A DNA stretch of 40,499 bases from Candidatus Brocadiaceae bacterium. Lineage in GTDB: Bacteria; Planctomycetota; Brocadiia; SM23-32. The notes below the pieces were generated by a model. It worked only from the letters and a program-made list of their open reading frames with translations, had not been told where the DNA came from and did not search any database. A program made the translations under genes and the position numbers. The stretch is taken from positions 1 to 40,499 of the forward strand of contig PUMJ01000198.1 of assembly GCA_003551305.1 (NCBI GenBank), given 5' to 3'. Below, piece after piece: positions 32,478 to 40,499 of the stretch. Numbering within the stretch: the first letter of the stretch is position 1; the number at the start of each line of letters is the position of its first letter.

Positions 32478-33890
32478 TTGGCCGTAGGCATCGAAATCGG
32501 GCCCGAGGCTGTCTATGCCGTGCGTTTGGCGCGCGGACGGGCCGCGCCGGCCCGGCAGGCGGAGGTGCCCCTGGTGCGCGCCCCGCGCGACTTCTCGCCC
32601 GGCTGCGGCCTGCGGGAAGCGCTCCGCAACGCCGCGCGCTCCGTGGGGGTCGGCCTCTCCCGCGTCGCGGTCACGGCCAACCTGAGCACCGTCGTCGCCC
32701 GCGTGCGGCTGCCGTTCGACGACCCCGACCGCATAGACGAGGTCATCGGCTTCCATGTCGAGGAGCGGCTCCCCTTCGACGTGGACGAGTGGGTGGTGGA
32801 CTACGAGATAACCGCCCGACGGGAGGGCGAAGTCGAGCTGCTTGCCTTCGCTGCGCGCCGCGACGAGGTGGCGCAGTTGCTGGAGACCTGCGCCGAGGCG
32901 GGGGTCTATCCCCGCACCGTGCTGCCCCGGGCCGAGGCGCTGCTTCACCTTGTGAACGCAGCCGAGGCGCACGCGCCCGTGGCGGCCCTCTGGCTTGACG
33001 AAGCCTGTGCGGACTTCGTGGTGGGTAGCGAGGGCCGGCTCCGGTTCGCTCGCGCCGTGCCGCCGGCCGGCGGGCAGGATGCGTCCGCCCCCGACGTCCC
33101 TGCGGCCGTCCGGGTCTGCCTGTGGAGTGCTGGCGTTCCCGCCGAGGAGTGCTCGGTCTACGTGGGCGGCGAGGGAGAGGCGGCCGAGCAGGCGCTGGCC
33201 GAACTGCGGGCCGAGCTGCCGGCGCCGGTGCACCCGGCTGCCGACGCTCTCGCCTCCGAGGGCAGCTCTGCGGCGGAGCTGGGTCCTTTCGGGCTGGCCG
33301 CCGGGGCGGCGCTCTCGCTGCAGGGCGGTGCCGTCCCGGACCTTGCGCGCACCGTGCGCCGGCCGGCCACCGCCGCGAAAGCGATGGCCGGCCCCCTGAC
33401 GGCGTTCCTGGCCGTGCTCCTGCTGGCGGGGCTCCTGTTCGCGGGACACCATTACCGGCGCAGCGCACACGCGGCCCACACCGAGCAGGCCAACCGCCAG
33501 GCCCTGCATGCCATGTGGGAAGCTCTCTACCCCGGAGAACCCATGCCCCCGGACCCCTTGCTGCGCGTGCGGTCGGACCTGGCCGGTGTGCAGCGCCAGG
33601 ACGAGGGCCCGGGCGCCGTCCGGGCCGTCGAGCCCCTGGCGGTGCTTGAAAGGACCGTCCGGGCCTTGCCGGAGGTGGAGGGGATGGAGATCCACGAGTT
33701 CAGCATCCGCAGCGGCAGCCTGGTGCTGGAGTGCCGCGCAGGGAGCCTCGGCGCCGCCGACAGGGTCGTGGACGCCCTGCAGACGGAACTCGGCGTCAGC
33801 GCAACCGCCGCCAACCCGGAGTCGCTGGGCGGCGGTCAGTACCGGTTCAGGATACGGATGCAGTGGGAGGACGACGGTGCGCTGCGGTAG
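32478..33890 (+). CDS. gspL: T2SS inner-membrane protein GspL (PilM-like)
   Basis: GspL anchors GspE to the inner membrane. The 470-residue product has a cytoplasmic actin-like domain beginning LAVGIEIGPEAVYAVRLARG, with RLPFDDPDRIDEVIGFHVEE and LPFDVDEWVVDYEI. These read like PilM/GspL. A single membrane helix (about residues 305-326, GPLTAFLAVLLLAGLLFAG) and a periplasmic domain follow. The frame is open far upstream, but that part overlaps gspK in another frame; TTG at 32478 with gggag 6 bases upstream is the best start. It ends inside gspM by 14 bases. Confidence 0.87.
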   Translation: MAVGIEIGPEAVYAVRLARGRAAPARQAEVPLVRAPRDFSPGCGLREALRNAARSVGVGLSRVAVTANLSTVVARVRLPFDDPDRIDEVIGFHVEERLPFDVDEWVVDYEITARREGEVELLAFAARRDEVAQLLETCAEAGVYPRTVLPRAEALLHLVNAAEAHAPVAALWLDEACADFVVGSEGRLRFARAVPPAGGQDASAPDVPAAVRVCLWSAGVPAEECSVYVGGEGEAAEQALAELRAELPAPVHPAADALASEGSSAAELGPFGLAAGAALSLQGGAVPDLARTVRRPATAAKAMAGPLTAFLAVLLLAGLLFAGHHYRRSAHAAHTEQANRQALHAMWEALYPGEPMPPDPLLRVRSDLAGVQRQDEGPGAVRAVEPLAVLERTVRALPEVEGMEIHEFSIRSGSLVLECRAGSLGAADRVVDALQTELGVSATAANPESLGGGQYRFRIRMQWEDDGALR

Positions 33891-34395
33891 GACAGGAAAC
33901 GCGCTGACGCGCGCGGTGGTGCTGGTTGCCGCTGGGGCGCTCGTATGGGGCGCCGGCGGCTGGCTGGCCTTGCGCGCCCGCGACAGCCGGCTGGCGGCCG
34001 AGCAGGCCGCGCACGCGGCCGAAACAGTGGGCAGCCTCGCCGACGAGCTGCAGGCCGCCCGCTCGCGAGGCCCCCGCATCCAGGTCCGGCGCATGAGCCG
34101 CGCCGAAGCCGACTCCTGGGCCTACTGGGAGACCGTGGCCGGCAACAGCGGCATCAGCACCGACCAGATCTCGATCGACCCCGAGTTCGAGGAGGACGAG
34201 AGCAGGGGGCCGACCCTCCTGACCACAACGGTCGAGATACGGCCCGTCCCCCTGGAGCAGGCGTTCTCGTTCCTGCGCCACATCACCGAGGAGCGCCCCT
34301 ACGTCGGCATCTCGTCGGTGATGGGGGTGCGGCGGCGCGATGACCGCTGGGAGATGACCGTTCAGGCGTTCCTCTATTTCCAGGAATCCTCCTGA
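33877..34395 (+). CDS. gspM: T2SS inner-membrane protein GspM-like
   Basis: A 172-residue single-pass protein: a short cytoplasmic end, a membrane helix at about 13-32 (AVVLVAAGALVWGAGGWLAL), a charged coiled-coil-like segment (SRLAAEQAAHAAETVGSLAD) and a periplasmic alpha/beta domain (TTTVEIRPVPLEQAFSFLRH). The layout matches GspM, the partner of GspL, and its place as last gene after gspL supports this. Sequence similarity is weak, as usual for GspM. The GTG start has gtgggagg 6 bases upstream and overlaps gspL by 14 bases. A long intergenic region follows. Confidence 0.78.
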   Translation: MRCGRTGNALTRAVVLVAAGALVWGAGGWLALRARDSRLAAEQAAHAAETVGSLADELQAARSRGPRIQVRRMSRAEADSWAYWETVAGNSGISTDQISIDPEFEEDESRGPTLLTTTVEIRPVPLEQAFSFLRHITEERPYVGISSVMGVRRRDDRWEMTVQAFLYFQESS

Positions 34396-35195
34396 ACCCG
34401 CCGCATGGGACGGGGCCGGCTCTCGGGGCGCAGCGGCCACGGAACTCACCCGCCCATAGAGCCGGGCAAAGGCCCCGCGACCGTGGAAAGAGAGACAAAG
34501 CCCCCGTAGCGGACGCCTCAGACGGAGCCCGGGGCGATTCAGAGGCAGCCACGGAGGCCCGTCCCCCCCCGGTCCGATGCTCGTAGCGGCAGGCGGTCCG
34601 TGCCAGAGCAGTTCCGCCCCCCGGCGCGCAAGGCCGCAGGTGCCTCACCCCGCCATCGCGGGGTTCGTCATGACAGTTCTGCCGGCCTGAGGCGGGCGAC
34701 ATAGCGCTTTCCTGCGTCCCGCGGCTGAAAGCGCTTGACCGAAGCCCCATGAGCGTATAGTCTATTACGCAAGCCGGCGATGACCATTGCGCATTGACGC
34801 TCCCGGCAGGAGGGCCGGTTGCCGGATTCAGGACTTTTGCATCGAAATCGTTCGCTCCCTCGGCGTGGCAGGGGGCAGGGCCAGACCTTTGCGCCCGGGA
34901 AGGCACAACCGATCCCTGATGCCGCCGATACTCTGAGCCGGCCTGAGGCGCCCCGTTTGGGCGTTGCTGTCCGATTTGGGCGCAGCGGGGTGCTTTTGCG
35001 AAACGAATCCATTTGCACTTTGAGATGCTGAGCTCCGGCCGGGGCAGTGGTTGATCCGTGGTTCTCGCGGCCAGCCTGCCAGCCTTCGCCGGCGGGTGAC
35101 CCGCCGGATGGTCAACGGCAAGCGGACGCGCTCGGGCCCGGCCGCCTCAGCCGTTCTTACACGATACTTTTGACATCATCGCGCTCACGTCTTTC
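34396..35195. other. Long intergenic region between gspM and tRNA
   Basis: No convincing gene is seen in these 800 bases; the frames are short and lack start sites or family motifs. Visible structures are a 7-bp hairpin ACCCCGC/GCGGGGT (34647-34664) and a weak sigma-70-like pair TTGACC (34735) and TATAGT (34756) with only 15 bases between them. There is also a perfect 19-base palindrome (35089-35107, CCGGCGGGT around a central G). The hairpin and palindrome could be terminators or operators. A small RNA in the middle cannot be excluded. Confidence 0.45.
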
Positions 35196-35224
35196 TTGAC
35201 AAGATCAGCCGGGGCAAGTAAAAT
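35196..35224 (+). promoter_or_regulatory. Sigma-70-type promoter for tRNA
   Basis: A perfect -35 box TTGACA (35196-35201), a 17-base spacer, and -10 box TAAAAT (35219-35224) lie 15 bases before the tRNA 5' end. This is the clearest housekeeping promoter in the window. Transcription should begin around 35231. Confidence 0.85.
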
Positions 35225-35239
35225 CGCGGCAGTTGTCGT

Positions 35240-35314
35240 GGCGGGGTAGCTCAGTGGCAGAGCAGAGGATTCATAAGCCTCGGGTCGGGGGTTCGATCCC
35301 CCCCCCCGCTACCA
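35240..35314 (+). tRNA. tRNA with CAU anticodon (tRNA-Met, elongator likely)
   Basis: A 75-base cloverleaf with encoded CCA. The acceptor GGCGGGG pairs with CCCCGCT (G1-U72 wobble). The D stem is GCTC/GAGC, and the anticodon loop TTCATAA has CAT at 35272-35274. The T arm is GGGGG-TTCGATC-CCCCC and the discriminator is A. The anticodon stem has four pairs plus an A31/G39 mismatch and lacks the three G-C pairs of initiator tRNA, and position 1 pairs. It is therefore not initiator. Elongator Met is most likely; Ile2 (lysidine-modified CAU) is an alternative. Confidence 0.92.
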
Positions 35315-35365
35315 CAATCATCCGGGCCGGCGGCCATGCCGTGCCCGTCAGCAGGGGGGCTGTCC

Positions 35366-36793
35366 ATGAAGATCGCGCTGATCGAGCCGAGTTCGCCCGA
35401 CTACCACGTCTACAGCCACCTCGCCATACCTCGTCTGGGGTTGCCCGTGCTGGGCACCATTCTGCGTGACCGCGGTCACGAGGTCAGTATCTATGTCGAG
35501 GACCTGCAGCGCATCAGCTCCTCCCGGGCGTGGGACATTCTCAAGTCGGACCTGGTCGGCTTGTCCTGTACCTCGGCCACGGCGCCGCGGGCTTACGCCA
35601 TGGCCCGCCTGCTGCATCTGCGCGGGATTCCTGTCGTTTTCGGAGGCGTGCATCCGACCTTCCTGCCCGAAGAGCCGCTTGCGCACGGGGATTACGTGAT
35701 CGTGGGGGAGGCCGAGGAGGCGTTCCCCCGCCTGGTGGACGCCCTCGAAAGCGGCGGTGACCTCTCCGGGGTGCCCAACCTCTACTACCGCGACGACGGG
35801 CAGGTTGTGCACAATGCGCATCGCGAGTATGTGTTCGACCTGGACGATATCCCCATCCCGGACCTGTCGCTGGTGCACGGCCACGAGAAGCTGAAGACCA
35901 CGCCCGTGATGACCACGCGGGGCTGTCCGCACAACTGCACCTTTTGCAGCGTCACGCCGATGTTTGGGCGCCGCTACCGCATGAACAGCGTTGAAAGGGT
36001 GCTGGAGGAACTGCGTCGTCTGGGCAAGGCGAACGTCTTTTTCTGCGATGACAACTTCACCGCTTCGCCCACCCGCACCAAGGAGTTGCTGGAGCGCATG
36101 CTCAGCGAGAACGTGCTGCCGCGAAAGTGGTATGCCCAGGTGCGGGCAGACGTTTACCGGGACCCGGAGCTGCTGGACCTGATGCGCCGCACCCGCTGCA
36201 GCCGCGTTTTCGTCGGTTTCGAGTCCATAGACGAAAAGACCCTCGAAAGCTACCACAAGCACCAGTCGCTGGCCGACATCGAGCAGGGGGTCAAGGCCTT
36301 CCACGATCACGGCATACCGGTGCACGGGATGTTCATGTTCGGCGCGGACGAGGACGACCCCTCGGTCTTCGCCAGGACAGTCCGTTTCGCCCTGGACAGG
36401 CGCCTCGACACCGTCCAGTTCCTCATGCTCACACCCGTGCCCGGGTCGGCTTTGTTCGAGAAGCTGGATGAGCAGGGCCGGATATTCACCTACGACTGGT
36501 CGCTCTACGACGGGCATCACGTCGTGTTTGAGCCGGCGCAGATGAGCCCCCTTGACCTGCAGATAGGCACCCTCCGGGCCAACCGCCGCTTCTACTCGGC
36601 CAGCAGCGTTCTGCGTTCGGTCTCCTGCTTCCGTTTTAGCACAGCGTTCCTGCGGTACATGGGCCGCCGGGTGCTGGCCGGCTGGAGTCGCGCCAATGAC
36701 CGCTTCATGCGCCGGCTGAGGGACTTCCAGGAGGGGCGACGCAGCTTCCCCCGCCACTTCCGCCTCCAGGACGTTGACCTGCTGCCAAAGTGA
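35366..36793 (+). CDS. B12-binding-type radical SAM enzyme
   Basis: A radical SAM enzyme of 475 residues. The N-terminal about 150 residues form a cobalamin-binding-like domain (LGLPVLGTILRDRGHEVSIY, then VVFGGVHPTFLPEEPLAHGD). The radical SAM cluster motif CxxxCxxC is at Cys187, Cys191 and Cys194 (RGCPHNCTFC). Later segments such as NVFFCDDNFTASPTRTKELL and FVGFESIDEKTLESYHKHQS are typical of the BchE/HpnJ/MiaB-like superfamily. The substrate is not deducible. The start at 35366 matches the conserved N-terminus, with a cagggggg site. It begins 51 bases after the tRNA without a clear terminator between them. Confidence 0.9.
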   Translation: MKIALIEPSSPDYHVYSHLAIPRLGLPVLGTILRDRGHEVSIYVEDLQRISSSRAWDILKSDLVGLSCTSATAPRAYAMARLLHLRGIPVVFGGVHPTFLPEEPLAHGDYVIVGEAEEAFPRLVDALESGGDLSGVPNLYYRDDGQVVHNAHREYVFDLDDIPIPDLSLVHGHEKLKTTPVMTTRGCPHNCTFCSVTPMFGRRYRMNSVERVLEELRRLGKANVFFCDDNFTASPTRTKELLERMLSENVLPRKWYAQVRADVYRDPELLDLMRRTRCSRVFVGFESIDEKTLESYHKHQSLADIEQGVKAFHDHGIPVHGMFMFGADEDDPSVFARTVRFALDRRLDTVQFLMLTPVPGSALFEKLDEQGRIFTYDWSLYDGHHVVFEPAQMSPLDLQIGTLRANRRFYSASSVLRSVSCFRFSTAFLRYMGRRVLAGWSRANDRFMRRLRDFQEGRRSFPRHFRLQDVDLLPK

Positions 36794-37028
36794 CAGGCGC
36801 CGGGCGAGCCCCCAGCGGCCGCTGTCGGAATGACAGGACGCCTCACCGGCGCCGTCCCCGCCGTCGAGTGCGCGGGCGCCTTGGCCGGCCGTGCATCGAA
36901 GAGCGCCTGGAAGACCGCACCGCGCCAACTCTTACGGCGCCTCTCGGGCTCTTGCGGGGCGGCAGGCCGCTTTGCAGGGGTCGGCCGGCAGGGCGCGTTG
37001 CGGTGGGCTGCCGACCACGGACCGGGCT

Positions 37029-37044
37029 CGGCATACTGTTTGCA
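37029..37044 (+). promoter_or_regulatory. Sigma-54-like (-24/-12) element before groEL1
   Basis: CGGCATA-N4-TTGCA keeps GG (37030-37031) and GC (37042-37043) exactly 12 bases apart with a perfect TTGCA -12 box. The predicted start near 37055 is 57 bases before groEL1. No CIRCE inverted repeat is seen in the 318-base gap 36794-37111, which otherwise holds no gene. This is weaker than the flgF element and may be chance. Confidence 0.45.
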
Positions 37045-37111
37045 GATATATCTCCGATGTTGGGCCCCGTTGTTGCCCTGATGACTTCAATCTCGTGGGA
37101 GGGTACCCGAT

Positions 37112-38809
<1,698 letters not shown>

Positions 38810-38866
38810 CAGCCTCTCTGGCCCAACAGAACGGTTTCAACTCTTTGCGGAGGTAGGTTCAGCAAA

Positions 38867-39160
38867 ATGGCAAAAATCAAACCCCTGGATGACCGTGTGG
38901 TGATTGAGCGTATCGAGGAGGACGAAAAGACGGCCGGAGGCATCTTCCTGCCGGAGACCGCCAAGGAAAAGCCGCAGCGCGGGCGAGTCATCGCCGTGGG
39001 CCCGGGCAAGCTGACTGACGACGGCGACAGGGCCGAGATCGGCGTCAAAAAGGGCGACGAGGTGCTGTTCGGCAAGTTCGGCGGCACGGAAGTGGAAGTG
39101 GACGGCCAGGAGCTGCTCATCATGCGAGCCAGCGATCTGCTGGCCGTGATCGAAAGCTGA
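38867..39160 (+). CDS. groES: Co-chaperonin GroES
   Basis: GroES is the lid of the GroEL chamber. The 97-residue product has the conserved start [20 protein letters not shown], the mobile loop that contacts GroEL ([16 protein letters not shown]) and a beta-barrel ending DLLAVIES. The length is normal. The site is gcggaggtagg. It is placed between two groEL genes, so one GroES may serve both. Confidence 0.97.
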   Translation: MAKIKPLDDRVVIERIEEDEKTAGGIFLPETAKEKPQRGRVIAVGPGKLTDDGDRAEIGVKKGDEVLFGKFGGTEVEVDGQELLIMRASDLLAVIES

Positions 39161-39213
39161 CGGCTCCACACCTTCCGGCTTGACGCCACACCAAGATATA
39201 GCGGAGGAGCATG

Positions 39214-40499
39214 ATGGCTGCAAAACAACTGATGTACGGCGACGAAGCGCGCACCAAGATAATGCGGGGCGTGCAGAAACTGGCTGACGCCGTGCGCGTG
39301 ACCATGGGCCCCACCGGCCGCACCGTGGTGTTGCAGAAGAACTACGGCGGCCCCCGGGTGACCAAGGACGGCGTGACCGTGGCCAAGGAGGTCGAACTGG
39401 AGAATAAGTTCGAGAACATGGGCGCCAAGATGGTCAACGAAGTGGCCTCCAAGACCAGCGACGACGCCGGCGACGGAACCACCACCGCCACGGTGCTCGC
39501 GGAGTTCATCTACCGCGAGGGGCTGAAGGCCGTGGCCGCCGGCGCCAACCCCATGGCCCTCAAGCGCGGCATCGCCGGCGCCGTGGACGGGGTGGTCGGC
39601 CGGCTGGAGGACATGAGCCACCCGGTGCAGGACCGCGAGGACATCGCCCACGTGGCCGCCATAAGCGCCAACAACGACCCTGCCATCGGCAACCTGCTTG
39701 CTGATGCCGTCGAGAAGGTCGGCAAGGACGGCGTCATAACGGTGGAGGAGGGCAACACCCTGGAGACCGAGCTTGAGTTCGTCGAGGGGATGCAGTTCGA
39801 CAAAGGCTACCTCTCCCCCTACTTCATCACCAATCCGGAGGCGATGGAGTGCGAACTGGAGGAACCCTACATCCTCATCTACCAGCAGAAGCTGAGCAAC
39901 GCCCGCGACCTGCTGCCGGTGCTGGAGAAGGTCGCCAACGCCGGCAAGCCCCTGCTGATAGTGGCCGAGGACGTCGAGGGCGAGGCGCTGGCCCTGCTGG
40001 TGGTCAACCGGCTGCGGGGCGTTCTGTCCTGCTGCGCCGTGAAGGCCCCCGGCTTCGGCGAGCGCCGCAAGGCCATGCTCGGTGACCTGGCTGTCGTGAC
40101 CGGCGGCCGGTTCATCAGCGAGGAATTGGGCGTGAAGCTCGAGAACGTTCAACTCAGCGACCTGGGCCGCGCCGGCCGGGTGAGCATCACCAAGGATGAC
40201 ACCACGGTGGTCGAGGGCGCCGGCAGCGCATCCGACGTGAAGGCGCGCATCGAGCAGATCCGTAAGCAGATAGAGCAGAGCACCAGCGATTACGATCAGG
40301 AGAAGCTGCAGGAGCGCCTGGCCAAGCTCTCCGGCGGTGTGGCCGTCATCAAGGTCGGCGCCGCCACCGAGGCGGAGATGACCGAGAAGAAGGCCCGCGT
40401 CGAGGACGCGCTGCACGCTACGCGCGCCGCCGTGGACGAGGGCATTATCCCGGGCGGCGGCGCGACCCTGGTGCGCTGCAAGGATGCCGTCCAGAAAAA
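39214..40499 (+). CDS. groEL: Chaperonin GroEL (second copy), cut by window end
   Basis: The second GroEL is truncated by the window end; about 428 residues are visible. It has the standard N-terminus ([20 protein letters not shown]), Asp52 in VTKDGVTV, the [13 protein letters not shown] motif and the Asp398 segment [20 protein letters not shown]. It looks closer to a conventional housekeeping GroEL than the first copy. Two adjacent in-frame ATGs exist (39211, 39214); the second is better spaced from ggagg. It lies 53 bases after groES. Its C-terminal tail cannot be seen. Confidence 0.95.
   Translation, partial: MAAKQLMYGDEARTKIMRGVQKLADAVRVTMGPTGRTVVLQKNYGGPRVTKDGVTVAKEVELENKFENMGAKMVNEVASKTSDDAGDGTTTATVLAEFIYREGLKAVAAGANPMALKRGIAGAVDGVVGRLEDMSHPVQDREDIAHVAAISANNDPAIGNLLADAVEKVGKDGVITVEEGNTLETELEFVEGMQFDKGYLSPYFITNPEAMECELEEPYILIYQQKLSNARDLLPVLEKVANAGKPLLIVAEDVEGEALALLVVNRLRGVLSCCAVKAPGFGERRKAMLGDLAVVTGGRFISEELGVKLENVQLSDLGRAGRVSITKDDTTVVEGAGSASDVKARIEQIRKQIEQSTSDYDQEKLQERLAKLSGGVAVIKVGAATEAEMTEKKARVEDALHATRAAVDEGIIPGGGATLVRCKDAVQK

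Noticed and set aside
31545..33890. 781-codon + strand frame as one large fusion protein
   Set aside because: The first 311 codons are out of frame with gspK and have no motif; the true gspL begins at the TTG at 32478.
32037..34094. 685-codon minus-strand open frame opposite gspK-gspL-gspM
   Set aside because: No recognisable protein and fully antisense to family-supported genes.
34819..35031. 70-codon + strand frame in the gspM-tRNA gap
   Set aside because: TTG start without a good ribosome site, Arg/Gly/Pro-rich without a motif or partner gene.
35240..35314. Initiator tRNA-fMet
   Set aside because: It lacks the three G-C pairs in the anticodon stem and the unpaired 1-72 position.
36794..37111. 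CIRCE element for HrcA before groEL1
   Set aside because: No TTAGCACTC/GAGTGCTAA inverted repeat is present.

Overview
The window comes from a GC-rich (by eye roughly two thirds G+C) diderm bacterium. It carries a large flagellar gene cluster, a complete type II secretion (T2SS) operon, one CAU tRNA, a radical SAM gene and a groEL-groES-groEL chaperonin locus. Every gene I accept is on the + strand. The outer membrane is implied by FlgH, FlgI and the secretin GspD. Two GroELs around one GroES, one with a long Gly/Met tail, together with sigma-54-type promoters, would suit a Planctomycetota/PVC-like or similarly deep-branching diderm lineage. That placement is an inference and I cannot test it here.

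Layout. 1-5881: export-gate and placement genes fliP-fliQ-fliR-flhB-flhA-flhG. flhF, the usual neighbour of flhG, is absent. 5874-8608: a small membrane protein, the flagellar sigma factor fliA, then four unrecognised genes (two small soluble proteins, one with a CPCG motif, and two lipoproteins). 8609-8984: a non-coding region with a candidate terminator, a run of hairpins and a sigma-54-type promoter. 8985-13888: hook operon fliK-flgD-flgE plus a membrane-anchored PilZ protein. 13889-14079: a candidate terminator and a near-consensus sigma-54 promoter. 14080-23128: flgF-flgG-flgA-flgH-flgI-flgJ(N)-flgN-flgK-flgL and two unrecognised alpha-helical proteins. 23185-34395: gspC, D, E, F, G, H, I, J, K, L, M, interrupted by a less GC-rich non-coding insert between gspE and gspF. 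34396-35239: a long gap ending in a strong sigma-70-type promoter for the tRNA. 35366-36793: a B12-binding-type radical SAM enzyme. 37112-40499: groEL1, groES and a second groEL cut by the window end.

How it fits together. The first block builds the export gate and sets the late sigma factor. The hook and rod/ring/filament-junction genes each sit behind a -24/-12 element, which suggests a sigma-54 middle class of flagellar genes. A third element of the same shape lies before groEL1. Many genes overlap by 4-25 bases, so translational coupling is likely. The T2SS operon starts only 56 bases after the flagellar operon and has its own candidate promoter before gspD. No prepilin peptidase (gspO), flhF, csrA or fliW lies in the window, so these must be elsewhere if present.

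The best candidates for undescribed biology are the four-gene block after fliA (6850-8608), the FlhG that has lost both its partner gene and its N-terminal activator motif, the sigma-54-like element before groEL1, and the structured non-coding region before fliK. No CRISPR array, IS element, integrase or phage gene was seen.
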